DNA of 38,257 nt from Prevotellaceae bacterium (lineage in GTDB: Bacteria; Bacteroidota; Bacteroidia; Bacteroidales; UBA932), in contig JAISGH010000085.1 of assembly GCA_031263185.1 (NCBI GenBank), forward strand, positions 1 through 38,257, written 5' to 3'. Shown here one piece after another: positions 8,249 to 15,777 of the stretch. The notes under the pieces are model-generated. The model was not told the origin of the DNA, searched no databases, and was given only the letters and a program-made list of their open reading frames with translations. The stretch's first letter is position 1; each line of letters starts with the position of its first letter. The translations under genes were made by a program, and so were the position numbers.

Positions 8249-9127
8249 CTATGGTCTAAGGTTGGGGTAAGGCATTGCCTCGTTTGTCGGCAGGGGACGG
8301 CGCGCGCCAATGACGGAAACCCTTGCGGGTGGCGGCAGCGTATCGACACTCGCGCTGCTTGGGGAAGAAGTCAAGCTTTGCTCGCTGCCGCCGGAGGGCA
8401 AAAAGCGCAGCATGACGTTTTTTGCAGCAGCGTAGCGCGGACGGCAGCCCAGCGAATCGTCATCGTGGTCAAATACGAAGCCCCGCACGTGGGTTGCAGC
8501 GCCGTCGCGGTTGGTAATGGCAAGCGAGTAGTCTTTTCCGGCTTCGTCGCGCTGCACCTCCCGCTCTACCCGCAGCAGCACAGCGTTGCTTTCCGCCGCG
8601 TACAGGTACATGGTCATCCGCGGACGGCTCGCCGAGTCGGCGCCGTAAAGCGCAATGTTTGCCTCCAGAATATACTCGCCCATCCCCTCAACGGGAATAG
8701 AAAACGGCAGGCGCAAAGTATCGCCGTCGTTGGGGAGCGTCCACTCCGACTTTTCCGTCCAACGGTTTTGCCGCCTGTGCAGCGCCTCTACCTTGCGGCG
8801 TACGTGGCTTTGCTGCTTTTCCAGCCGCTTGCAGACTTTGTCGTACAGCTTGGTGGACTTGCCTGTGGAGGTGCCGTAGCGGGATAAAGTGTTGTACAGC
8901 TGCTCCGTCGTGTAGCCATACTTGTCTAATATCGCCACGTACACCGACGTAGAATCAGACCTCCACGAGGCCTGCTCCGGTATGTGCGCCTCGTCCAGCA
9001 AGGCGTCGGTTTGGTGCATCTCTGCCAGCATTTTGACCAGCTTGCGCTCAGGAATATACTTTTCGCCGCACGCCACGGCGAAAAAGAAAAGGAAAAGCAA
9101 ACCGAAAGCAACGTGTGAAATTCGCAT
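8249..9127 (-). CDS. DUF4296 lipoprotein
   Basis: The N-terminus is a signal peptide ending in a lipobox (FFAVAC). Then comes the DUF4296 segment: IPERKLVKMLAEMHQTDALLDE, followed by SVYVAILDKYGYTTEQLYNTLSRY. This family is confined to Bacteroidetes and its role is unknown. The C-terminal 60 residues are Ser/Pro-rich. I prefer the start at 9127 (MRISHVAF) or 9136. The ATG at 9151 would lie inside the -7 box at 9149-9156. Confidence 0.8.
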   Translation of the reverse strand: MRISHVAFGLLFLFFFAVACGEKYIPERKLVKMLAEMHQTDALLDEAHIPEQASWRSDSTSVYVAILDKYGYTTEQLYNTLSRYGTSTGKSTKLYDKVCKRLEKQQSHVRRKVEALHRRQNRWTEKSEWTLPNDGDTLRLPFSIPVEGMGEYILEANIALYGADSASRPRMTMYLYAAESNAVLLRVEREVQRDEAGKDYSLAITNRDGAATHVRGFVFDHDDDSLGCRPRYAAAKNVMLRFLPSGGSEQSLTSSPSSASVDTLPPPARVSVIGARRPLPTNEAMPYPNLRP

Positions 9128-9148
9128 TGTCAGCATTTTTTTACGCCC

Positions 9149-9156
9149 CAAATGTA
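9149..9156 (-). promoter_or_regulatory. Promoter box for the DUF4296-amidohydrolase operon
   Basis: The minus strand reads TACATTTG, a good TAnnTTTG match. It argues against translation starting at 9151 and for 9136 or 9127. Confidence 0.5.
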
Positions 9157-9305
9157 CGCAAAAAATTTTGAATATGAACGCTTAATTCAGGAATTACGAA
9201 TACAAGCGAGGTTCTCCCCCGCTTGGAGTTAAACCTAACTCCGCAAAAAATCAGGTAGCCTGTCCACCAGCCCACGCACAGTATGATTGAAGTTTATTTG
9301 GAGTT

Positions 9306-9440
9306 TATAGACAGGCACTAATTATCAACTTGATTCATGTTACAACAAACAAAAACGGGATTAAAAGTAACTGCAAAATTGGATGATACAGAGTATAAAA
9401 CAGGAATAAAAATTAGCGATGTAATGATATTGATAATTTT
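9306..9440 (+). pseudogene. Remnant of the C-terminal end of an ISAzo13-type transposase
   Basis: In one frame 9306-9350 reads VYRQALIINLIHVTTNK; after a frameshift in the A-rich run near 9350 it continues TKTGLKVTAKLDDTEYKTGIKISD. Both parts resemble the conserved tail of ISAzo13-family transposases (…NLIxxTTTKTGLKVxAxLDxxxYxxGIKVSD). The final block after KISD is lost at the edge of a fold-back repeat. The rest of the gap from 9157 holds only a small hairpin (9221-9238) and no gene I can support. Confidence 0.55.
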
Positions 9441-9476
9441 TGAAATCTTACAGTATAAAAATGCGACGAGGTGCAT

Positions 9477-9656
9477 TTCAAATTGTCGCTTTTGCTCATT
9501 CCGTAGGAATGAATCGCTCGGTAGAAAAGAAAATGTTCTGGCGGTTGTTGGCATCCCGTTAGGGATGCATCCCTAACGGGATGCCAAAGAGGGACACCAT
9601 TCGTGCTTTCTACCGAGCGATAATCCCTACAGGATTATTTAAAGCGACAATTTGAA
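9477..9656. repeat. 180-bp fold-back element with a perfect palindromic centre
   Basis: The outer 16-bp arms at 9477-9492 and 9641-9656 are perfect inverted repeats (TTCAAATTGTCGCTTT). A second pair of 15 bp, ATCGCTCGGTAGAAA at 9513-9527, matches 9607-9621 inverted. At the centre 9550-9585 is a 36-bp perfect palindrome around ATGCAT. The 10-bp direct repeat ATGCGACGAG lies just outside at 9461-9470 and 9664-9673, which could be a target duplication. There is no coding capacity. Confidence 0.85.
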
Positions 9657-9703
9657 TACACCCATGCGACGAGTGGAAGTGAGGTTGCCATGAAAATTAT
9701 TTG

Positions 9704-9711
9704 TACTTTTG
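9704..9711 (+). promoter_or_regulatory. ndh promoter
   Basis: TACTTTTG matches TAnnTTTG, with TTG at 9685-9687 as a possible -33 element (spacing slightly short). The ATG follows 44 bases after the box. Confidence 0.55.
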
Positions 9712-9755
9712 TACCGTTTTATAAGTAGAATTCAAGTATAAATCAAGTATAAATT

Positions 9756-11102
9756 ATGAGTTTTAATATTCAAAAAACAGAAAAGAAAAGGGTTATAATT
9801 GTTGGTGGCGGATTTGCCGGACTTAAACTTGCAAAACGATTGAAAAATGCTGATTTTGAAGTGGTGCTGATTGATAAAAATAACTATCATCAGTTTTTGC
9901 CGTTGATTTATCAGGTAGCTTCTGCCGGAATAGAGCCCTCTTCTATTTTATTCCCTTTTCGAAAGATTTTTCAAAAGCGCGCTCACCTCTTTTTCCGATT
10001 AGCGGAAGTTCGGGCGATTTTTCCGGAGATGAATATGGTGCAAACCTCCATCGGGAAGGCAAGCTATGATTATATCGTTTTTGCAGCGGGGACTGTCACC
10101 AACTATTTTGGGAGCAAGCATATTGAAGACATCGCCATACCGATGAAGAATGTATCGGAGGCCATGGGGCTGCGCAACGCCTTGCTGGCAAATTACGAAA
10201 GAGCTATAACCTGCGCCACCGAAAAGGAAAGGCAGGAATTATTGAATATCGTGATTGTAGGCGGCGGCGCTACCGGTGTAGAAATTGCCGGCGCTATTTC
10301 GGAAATGAAAAAATACATCCTGTCGAAGGATTATCCCGAAATGGATAACTCGGAGCTAAATATTTACTTAATTGAGGCGTCAGACCGCCTGCTTTCGGGC
10401 TTATCGAAAAAATCGTCCGAAAGCGCCCGGCAATTCTTGCAGGAAATGGGCGTGAACGTTTGGCTAAATGAAAGGGTAACAGGGTATGAAAATTATCAGG
10501 TAACCCTGGAAAGCGGTAAAGCTATTCCGACACGCTCGTTTATTTGGGTAAGCGGCGTGAAGGCGGTAGCAATCGGCAACATGCAAGCGTCGGTTATCGG
10601 GCGGGGCAATCGAATAATCGTAGATGAGTTTAATCGTGTTAAAGGCTATAGTAACATATTCTCCATTGGCGATCAATGCATCCAAACCACCGATGAATGT
10701 TACCCAAGCGGGCATCCGCAAGTAGCCCAGGTAGCCATACAGCAAGCTAAGCAGCTGGCCGAAAATCTGGTTAATCTGGAGCGCAGTAAGCCTTTGAAGC
10801 CGTTTCGCTACCGAGATTTAGGTTCAATGGCAACGATTGGCCGGAATAGAGCGGTTATCGAAATGGGTGCGCTCAGGATGAAAGGCAGGGTGGCATGGTT
10901 TACGTGGCTTGTAATCCATTTGCGGCCGATAGTAGGGTTAAGAAATAAGCTGATTATCCTGCTTGACTGGTTTTGGAGCTACATAACTTACGGCAATTCC
11001 CTGCGGTTTATTGTTTATGCACGAAAAACTAAAGAAATACAGCTCAGGGAAGAGCGGGAAGCCGTCACGCACTGGGGCGAAGATATTTTGGGAGCTGTAT
11101 AG
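9756..11102 (+). CDS. ndh: Type II NADH:quinone oxidoreductase (NDH-2)
   Basis: A single-subunit, non-proton-pumping NADH dehydrogenase that passes electrons from NADH through FAD to quinone on the inner face of the membrane. The FAD-binding GGGFAGLKLAKRL lies near residues 17-29, YHQFLPLIYQVASAGI follows, and the NAD-binding VGGGATGVEIAGAISEM lies near 165. The segment IFSIGDQC near 305 contacts FAD, and the hydrophobic C-terminal part (about 375-420) is the membrane anchor region. Length 448 is normal. The gene is monocistronic and convergent with batE. It is less GC-rich than its bat neighbours. Confidence 0.92.
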   Translation: MSFNIQKTEKKRVIIVGGGFAGLKLAKRLKNADFEVVLIDKNNYHQFLPLIYQVASAGIEPSSILFPFRKIFQKRAHLFFRLAEVRAIFPEMNMVQTSIGKASYDYIVFAAGTVTNYFGSKHIEDIAIPMKNVSEAMGLRNALLANYERAITCATEKERQELLNIVIVGGGATGVEIAGAISEMKKYILSKDYPEMDNSELNIYLIEASDRLLSGLSKKSSESARQFLQEMGVNVWLNERVTGYENYQVTLESGKAIPTRSFIWVSGVKAVAIGNMQASVIGRGNRIIVDEFNRVKGYSNIFSIGDQCIQTTDECYPSGHPQVAQVAIQQAKQLAENLVNLERSKPLKPFRYRDLGSMATIGRNRAVIEMGALRMKGRVAWFTWLVIHLRPIVGLRNKLIILLDWFWSYITYGNSLRFIVYARKTKEIQLREEREAVTHWGEDILGAV

Positions 11103-11125
11103 AGAGCTACCCCCCTATTCATCAA

Positions 11126-11881
11126 TCAAATGCTCTCTATGGTATTTGCCGGCAGCCACCCCTGGTTGCCGTCGGCTGTTTTTACTTTTTTCCAGCTGCC
11201 AATGGTTTCCAGCGCTACCACTTTTGTTCCCTCGTGGAGCACAAACAAGTCAACGCCTCCCGCGTCGGGCGAAGCTTTGACGGAGGTTACCGGAGCGTAC
11301 ACTATGGCCTCGGAGTGGCTGTTGAGGTGGCGCTTCTCATGCACGGCAACGTAGGTGGACGCCAGCGACAGGCACAGGCAGGCAATGGCAAAGGCAAACG
11401 ATACCTTTTTGCGCGCCGGCGTACGTCCGAATACTACAATGAGCGCCAGCATTAGCGTTACTGTAAAAAGGGCAATGCCTATGGCGCCCCACGTATCAAC
11501 GCCAAAAATACCGCAAAATGCCTGTATCCACGCTACAATGAAGAACTGCTCTATCGGCTCTATTTTGTCCACTATTTGCAGGTTGGAGAGCTCCAAATTG
11601 TAGCGAATATCTTCATCGTCGGGGGCAAGGCGGAGCGCGCGCTCATAGTAGAGGATGGCCTTGGCCATTTCGCCCTGCTTGTAAAACGAGCTGCCGGCAT
11701 TGTAGAATAGCGCCGCGTTGACTTTGCCGCTTTTTTCGAGCTGTAAGTACACCTCCGAAGCCTCGGCGTACTTACCTTCGGAGTAGAGCATATTCGCCTT
11801 TTGCCACGCAGTATCCGCTGCCTGCGCACAAGCAATAAGCGGCAACATTGCCGCACAAAACACAATTGCTATTTTTTTCAT
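11126..11881 (-). CDS. batE: BatE: TPR and SH3-like membrane protein
   Basis: Last gene of the bat cluster, whose products have been linked to aerotolerance and envelope stress in Bacteroides and Leptospira. The 251-residue product has a signal peptide (MKKIAIVFCAAMLPLIACAQA), tetratricopeptide repeats (LYSEGKYAEASEVYLQLEK, ALFYNAGSSFYKQGEMAKA, ILYYERALRLAPDDEDIRYN), two membrane segments around 115-150 and 158-180, and a C-terminal bacterial SH3-like domain (VKASPDAGG...GTKVVALETIGSWKKV..GNQGWLP). I chose ATG 11881. The frame extends to 11959, but those 26 codons are read through a heptamer repeat tract (SDFRIQNSDFRIQNS) and are unlikely to be native. Confidence 0.85.
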   Translation of the reverse strand: MKKIAIVFCAAMLPLIACAQAADTAWQKANMLYSEGKYAEASEVYLQLEKSGKVNAALFYNAGSSFYKQGEMAKAILYYERALRLAPDDEDIRYNLELSNLQIVDKIEPIEQFFIVAWIQAFCGIFGVDTWGAIGIALFTVTLMLALIVVFGRTPARKKVSFAFAIACLCLSLASTYVAVHEKRHLNSHSEAIVYAPVTSVKASPDAGGVDLFVLHEGTKVVALETIGSWKKVKTADGNQGWLPANTIESI

Positions 11882-11894
11882 CACCTTTTTTTTT

Positions 11895-11990
11895 GAATTT
11901 TGAATTCTGAAATCTGAATTTTGAATTCTGAAATCTGAATACCTGACGGCGTAAGCCAATTCAAAATTCAGAATTCAAAATTCAAAATTT
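11895..11990. repeat. Heptamer repeat tracts between batD and batE
   Basis: From 11895 come the 7-mers GAATTTT, GAATTCT and GAAATCT, then the same three again, so two perfect 21-bp units. After a short unique core the tract 11959-11990 is ATTCAAA, ATTCAGA, ATTCAAA, ATTCAAA. The two tracts are roughly inverse, so the spacer can fold back on itself. Confidence 0.85.
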
Positions 11991-11995
11991 CTCCT

Positions 11996-13846
11996 CTACT
12001 TCACCCGCTGCTCCAGCTTGCTGATAACGCCGACGGCTTCGCTGTATAGCTGCGCCATTTCTTTGCGGCCGCTGCCCGGAGCATACCTTGCAAACTCACA
12101 CTCATCAATTACGCTGATGAACGTTTCGATGTACTGCTCTTCGATGCTGCGCTCAACAAATGCTTCGCGCGCGTTCTCGCGCGACAACTCGGCCACAGGA
12201 ATATTAAGCTTGTCGCTCAGGTAGCCCCACATGGCGTGCAGCAGCTCGTCGTAGAAGCCTTGGGCGTTGCCCATTTTGAGCAGCCGGGCAGAATTTTTCA
12301 ATCGTTTTTTCGCAACTTTGTTGGCCTTCCTGTTGCGCACCAGCACCACATTTTGGCTATTTTTTCTGTGCTTTTTCAGCCATGCGTACAGCGCAGCAAA
12401 TGCCAAAATCAGCGCAATGTACAGCAGGTAGAACTGCATGGAGCCAAAAAACAGCCTGTCCTGCTGCGTAAGCGTTACGCCGGTTTTGATGAAGCGTATA
12501 TCTTTTCCCAAAAACTTTATGCCCTCTCTGCGCCCCTCCGACGAGGTGTAGGTTTGCTGCGATTTGGTATCTTTCTCCACCGATATGTCGTGCGCCTGAG
12601 TGTGCAGCGTAACGTACTTTCCGGTGGCGGGGTTGAAGTAGGTGAACTCAACGGGGGGAATGGTGAACTCGCCGGCGCTGCGGGGGATGAACGGAATTTC
12701 AAACTGCCGGTAGCCGCTTGCTCCGGCGTCGGAATTTTTGATGGCATCGGTGGTTTTGGTGTCGTACGGCTCAAAGTCCACAGGCAAATCAACCTTGGGC
12801 ACATTCATCAGCTTCAGGTTTCCGTTGCCCGATATGCGGATGGTAAGCGTGGCAGCGTCGTTGGCTACCAGCTGATTTTTGGAGAGCGACGACTCTATTT
12901 TGAAGCTGCCCACCGCCCCCGAAAACGAGGCGGGCGCTCCGCCGGGAAGCTCCTTGACCCTCACTTTCAGCGCTTTCGATTGCAACGGTTTGCGAATATT
13001 CTGGTAGGTTCCGCCAAAAAAATCATCAAATATGTCGCGCGATCTTGTTCGCACCTGCACTATCACATCTATCTCGTTTGGCGTAATGGTCAGCTCGCCC
13101 GATTGCTGCGGGAAAAGCAGCTGCTTCCACAGCAGACCCACATCGTACACAACCCCGTTTACGTTTTCCCGCGTAAACTTGATTTCCTGCGGCACCTCTA
13201 TGTCCTGACTCCAAAAGCCGTTGTACGTGGGCTTTTTTATATTTTCAAAGCTGCGAATAGAGTTGCCGCGCGTGTACAGCTTGGTTGCAGCAACCAAACA
13301 TTCGCCGCGATACACTTCTGTTTTGCTTAGCGCAACGCCCAAGTACATTGAGTTGTCGCTGCCGGTAGAGGCTGCCGGTTGCTGTTGCGGCTGCTGCCCG
13401 CCTTGCTGCTGTCCGCCGCCACCTTGCTGCGCGGCTCGCGGCTCGCCCTTTACGCTTTCGATGACAAATGGCTGCGTCTGCGCTTCTTCGCTCCCTCCCT
13501 TTATCCTCGCCGTGCCAATGGTAAACTTTCCTTCCTTTTCGGCGTACAGCGTGTAGGTGAACGTGTAGGTTACGCTTTGCGTAACTTTTCCGCCGAGTAT
13601 CTGCATCTGCGTACTGCTTCCCTGCACCGGCCCCGCGGTAACAACAAAACCCTCTATGCTTGGCGTGATAAAGTTGTCAATTTTTCCATTGGCCACAAAT
13701 GTTACGCGAAACATTTCGCCAACCGTAACCACGCGCGGCGCCTGTATTTCCAGCTGCAAGCCCTGGGCGTAACCCTGCGCCGTGCACAGCATGATGACCG
13801 TCGCTGCGAGCATCGCTCTTAACCCGATAGCAAATTTGTTGAACAT
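11996..13846 (-). CDS. batD: BatD oxygen-tolerance protein
   Basis: The 616-residue product has a signal peptide ending at about GYAQG. Repeated Ig-like beta domains follow, the first with QAPRVVTVGEMFRVTFVANGKIDNFITPSIEGF, a typical BatD opening. A Gly/Gln-rich linker lies near 140-160 (GGGGQQQGGQQPQQQ). A single membrane segment lies near 475-495 (FYLLYIALILAFAALYAWL), and the cytoplasmic tail holds YDELLHAMWGYLSDKLNIPVAELSREN. The extracytoplasmic domains probably bind BatA/BatB partners (family knowledge). The gene lies between batC and batE in the usual order. Confidence 0.92.
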   Translation of the reverse strand: MFNKFAIGLRAMLAATVIMLCTAQGYAQGLQLEIQAPRVVTVGEMFRVTFVANGKIDNFITPSIEGFVVTAGPVQGSSTQMQILGGKVTQSVTYTFTYTLYAEKEGKFTIGTARIKGGSEEAQTQPFVIESVKGEPRAAQQGGGGQQQGGQQPQQQPAASTGSDNSMYLGVALSKTEVYRGECLVAATKLYTRGNSIRSFENIKKPTYNGFWSQDIEVPQEIKFTRENVNGVVYDVGLLWKQLLFPQQSGELTITPNEIDVIVQVRTRSRDIFDDFFGGTYQNIRKPLQSKALKVRVKELPGGAPASFSGAVGSFKIESSLSKNQLVANDAATLTIRISGNGNLKLMNVPKVDLPVDFEPYDTKTTDAIKNSDAGASGYRQFEIPFIPRSAGEFTIPPVEFTYFNPATGKYVTLHTQAHDISVEKDTKSQQTYTSSEGRREGIKFLGKDIRFIKTGVTLTQQDRLFFGSMQFYLLYIALILAFAALYAWLKKHRKNSQNVVLVRNRKANKVAKKRLKNSARLLKMGNAQGFYDELLHAMWGYLSDKLNIPVAELSRENAREAFVERSIEEQYIETFISVIDECEFARYAPGSGRKEMAQLYSEAVGVISKLEQRVK

Positions 13847-13853
13847 ACGTATA

Positions 13854-14041
13854 TCAATTAATAATTAATAATTAACAATTAATAATTAACAATTAATAAT
13901 GAATAATTAACAATTAATGATGGAGGACCAACTATTAACAATGAATAATCGTCAACTGTCATTAGAAATTACGAATTGTCAACTGTCAACTGTCAACTGT
14001 CAATTGTTAATTGTTAATTGTTAATTGTTAATTATTAATTA
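13854..14041. repeat. Heptamer repeats forming a long inverted pair between batC and batD
   Basis: The left tract from 13854 is an unbroken run of 7-mers: TCAATTA, then variants of ATAATTA, ACAATTA and ATAATGA (nine units). The right tract ending at 14040 is also 7-mers: CTGTCAA three times, TTGTTAA four times, then TTATTAA. The two are close to complementary, giving a large AT-rich hairpin with an irregular core in between. No gene here. Confidence 0.9.
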
Positions 14042-14854
14042 TCACCAATTTTTATCTGTTGTGCGCTGCTTGGCTTTCTGCGCTTTTTCCTTTTTTACTT
14101 TTTCCTGCGTATCTTTTTCCTGCTGCTCCAGCGCCTGCAACATTCGCTGTGCATCTTCTTTAGAAATTTTTTCCTCTTGCTGCTGCTGCCTGTCCTGCTG
14201 ATTTTGCCGGTCTTGGTTATCCTGATTTTGCGGCTGTTGCTGTTGCTGCTGGTCTTTATTTTCGTCCTGATTATTTTCGTCGTTCTTATTCTGGTCTTGA
14301 TTTTGCTGCTGCGGCTGCGGTTGCTGCTGCTGGAGGTTGCTCATGGCTTGGGCGTAAACCAAGTTTTGCTTGGCCTCCATATCGTTTGGCTTGAGGCGCA
14401 GCGATTTTTTGTACGCCTCAACAGCAGCCCGAAAGTCTTGCTCCCGCATGAAGGCGTTACCCTGATTGTAGTATGCCGCCGCCTTTTGCTCGTCGCTCAC
14501 GGCCGATTCGGCAACGTTTTCGTACAGCTTACGCGCCTGCTCCATTTGCTGCTTGCTTGCTTCGCTCTGCATGTCGGCAGAGTCCAGCTGCTTGTAGAGC
14601 GCGTTGCTCAGGTTAAATTTGGCGTTGGCGCTTTCGGCAACCTTGTCTAAGGCGCGGCGGTATTCTATTTCGGCGGCGGCGTAATCGCCCTTTTTGTACG
14701 CTTTATTGCCGGCCCGTACATCCTTGCGCTCGGCAGGCAGCGCGTAAAGCACGGCAGAAGAAAAGCAGGCGAGCGCAAAAAGCGCAAAAAACCTCTTCAC
14801 CCCTCCGGCGGAGAGGTGCCGAAGCGTAGCCGATGTTAACTCTAATTTTTTCAT
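14042..14854 (-). CDS. batC: BatC: TPR protein with Gln/Asn-rich tail
   Basis: The 270-residue product has a signal or anchor segment (FFALFALACFSSAVLYALPA), TPR motifs (GNKAYKKGDYAAAEIEYRRAL, YNQGNAFMREQDFRAAVEAYKKSLRLKPND) and a very Gln/Asn-rich stretch at about 170-225 that is probably disordered. A charged coiled-coil tail follows (SKEDAQRMLQALEQQEKDTQEKVKKEKAQ). This is the standard BatC layout in Bacteroidetes. I chose ATG 14854 (MKKLEL) over 14905 because 14854 follows hepT by 10 bases, while the longer form would overlap it. Confidence 0.88.
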   Translation of the reverse strand: MKKLELTSATLRHLSAGGVKRFFALFALACFSSAVLYALPAERKDVRAGNKAYKKGDYAAAEIEYRRALDKVAESANAKFNLSNALYKQLDSADMQSEASKQQMEQARKLYENVAESAVSDEQKAAAYYNQGNAFMREQDFRAAVEAYKKSLRLKPNDMEAKQNLVYAQAMSNLQQQQPQPQQQNQDQNKNDENNQDENKDQQQQQQPQNQDNQDRQNQQDRQQQQEEKISKEDAQRMLQALEQQEKDTQEKVKKEKAQKAKQRTTDKNW

Positions 14855-14864
14855 GGCTCTATTA

Positions 14865-15278
14865 CTATGCATTTCGTGTATTTCGTATATCATGAATAAA
14901 CTCACGGAATAATGGCAGCTTTTTCTTTACTATGGCGTAAACTATTTCCAAGTCAATTTTTTCGTAGCGATGAACTATAAAATTTCGGAATTTCACCATT
15001 TCAGTATAATCCGGATTGTTGGAAATGATGCCAAGCTCCTGCACTTTTTTTACCGTATCGGCCGAGCTGCCTGCAGGTGCCTGCTGTTCGAGCGCCAATA
15101 TTCGCTCGCAGGTATCAATCACCGCTTCAATTGCTACCTGCAGAGCGCGCTCCGTTGCTTTTTGCAGCATAGTATTTTGTTGCAGCATGGCAAAAGAGGT
15201 AATCTTCCAGCTTTCGAGCAGGCTTACTTCTTTGTCTATAACCAACAATTTTTTTTCAACTATCCCATTGTACTTCAT
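14865..15278 (-). CDS. hepT: HepT-like ribonuclease toxin (DUF86/HEPN)
   Basis: HepT is a HEPN-fold RNase whose RX4-6HXY motif cuts RNA; here it reads RNFIVHRY near residue 100. The preceding helices, with AIEAVIDTCERIL and PDYTEMVKFRN, are also typical. The 137-residue size fits. It overlaps mntA by 23 bases. In characterised pairs MntA adds AMP to the tyrosine of this motif and so silences HepT; that tyrosine is present. The pair lies in the bat operon between batB and batC, same strand, with only 10 bases to batC. Confidence 0.88.
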   Translation of the reverse strand: MKYNGIVEKKLLVIDKEVSLLESWKITSFAMLQQNTMLQKATERALQVAIEAVIDTCERILALEQQAPAGSSADTVKKVQELGIISNNPDYTEMVKFRNFIVHRYEKIDLEIVYAIVKKKLPLFREFIHDIRNTRNA

Positions 15279-15672
15279 ATCCGCGATACTCCAATCTTTT
15301 TTTCATCCAGTATATTTCGTCCTCGTACAGGCGGCACGTGCGGGTGTAAAAGTTTGTGTACTCCTCCATATTTTCGTCCCGCACAAAAAGCAACTTGCCC
15401 TTGAGCGCCTCAAAAGCCAAAACAGGGTCGGCCTTTTGCAGCACCACAACGTCTATCGGAATGGCGTTCCCGACAACATTTTCTACCTGCGCCTCAACCG
15501 CAAACCGGGCAAACACGTCGCTGCCGGTGTAGTAAACGGCAACATCAACATCGGAGCCGGACTTCACCACCCCACCCTGCGACGAGCCGAATATGTATGC
15601 AAAGCTTATATCGGAAAAATGCTCTCTGATTTTTTGCGCTATCAGCGGAATATCAATATTTTTTGTACACAT
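15256..15672 (-). CDS. mntA: MntA-like nucleotidyltransferase antitoxin
   Basis: The minimal nucleotidyltransferase signature GSX10DXD is exact: GSSQGGVVKSGSDVDVAV, preceded by FAYIFGSS. A third acidic residue is provided by PIDVVVLQKADP. The 138-residue size is normal for MntA. Its expected activity is to transfer AMP from ATP to the tyrosine of HepT (known for the family). A -7 box of its own (15728-15735) lies in the 105-bp gap after batB. Confidence 0.88.
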   Translation of the reverse strand: MCTKNIDIPLIAQKIREHFSDISFAYIFGSSQGGVVKSGSDVDVAVYYTGSDVFARFAVEAQVENVVGNAIPIDVVVLQKADPVLAFEALKGKLLFVRDENMEEYTNFYTRTCRLYEDEIYWMKKRLEYRGYEVQWDS

Positions 15673-15727
15673 GCGTATTTATTGCGGCATCAACCGTTCG
15701 CTATCTCTAAAGGTGTTTATTCTTCTA

Positions 15728-15735
15728 CAAATGTA
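15728..15735 (-). promoter_or_regulatory. Promoter-like box for mntA-hepT
   Basis: On the minus strand TACATTTG fits TAnnTTTG, 56 bases before the mntA ATG, in the only sizeable non-repeat gap of the bat cluster. A TTTG lies further upstream than usual (26 bases), so -33 support is weak. If active it would also feed batC, batD and batE. Confidence 0.45.
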
Positions 15736-15777
15736 TGAAATTCTTTCATTAAAAATCGGAACAAACTTCCCCAGCGG

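Noticed and set aside
9337-9576. A 79-codon plus-strand ORF
   Set aside because: Only the first ~30 residues resemble anything (a transposase tail); the rest is read through the fold-back repeat. Treated as remnant plus repeat.
11881-11959. A 26-residue N-terminal extension of BatE
   Set aside because: Encoded by a heptamer repeat tract; the ATG at 11881 directly precedes a normal signal peptide.
12236-13330. A 364-codon plus-strand frame opposite batD
   Set aside because: No start context, no motifs, and batD on the other strand is well supported.
13854-14041. A possible CRISPR array
   Set aside because: Units are 7 nt without unique spacers and there are no cas genes; it is a simple tandem repeat.
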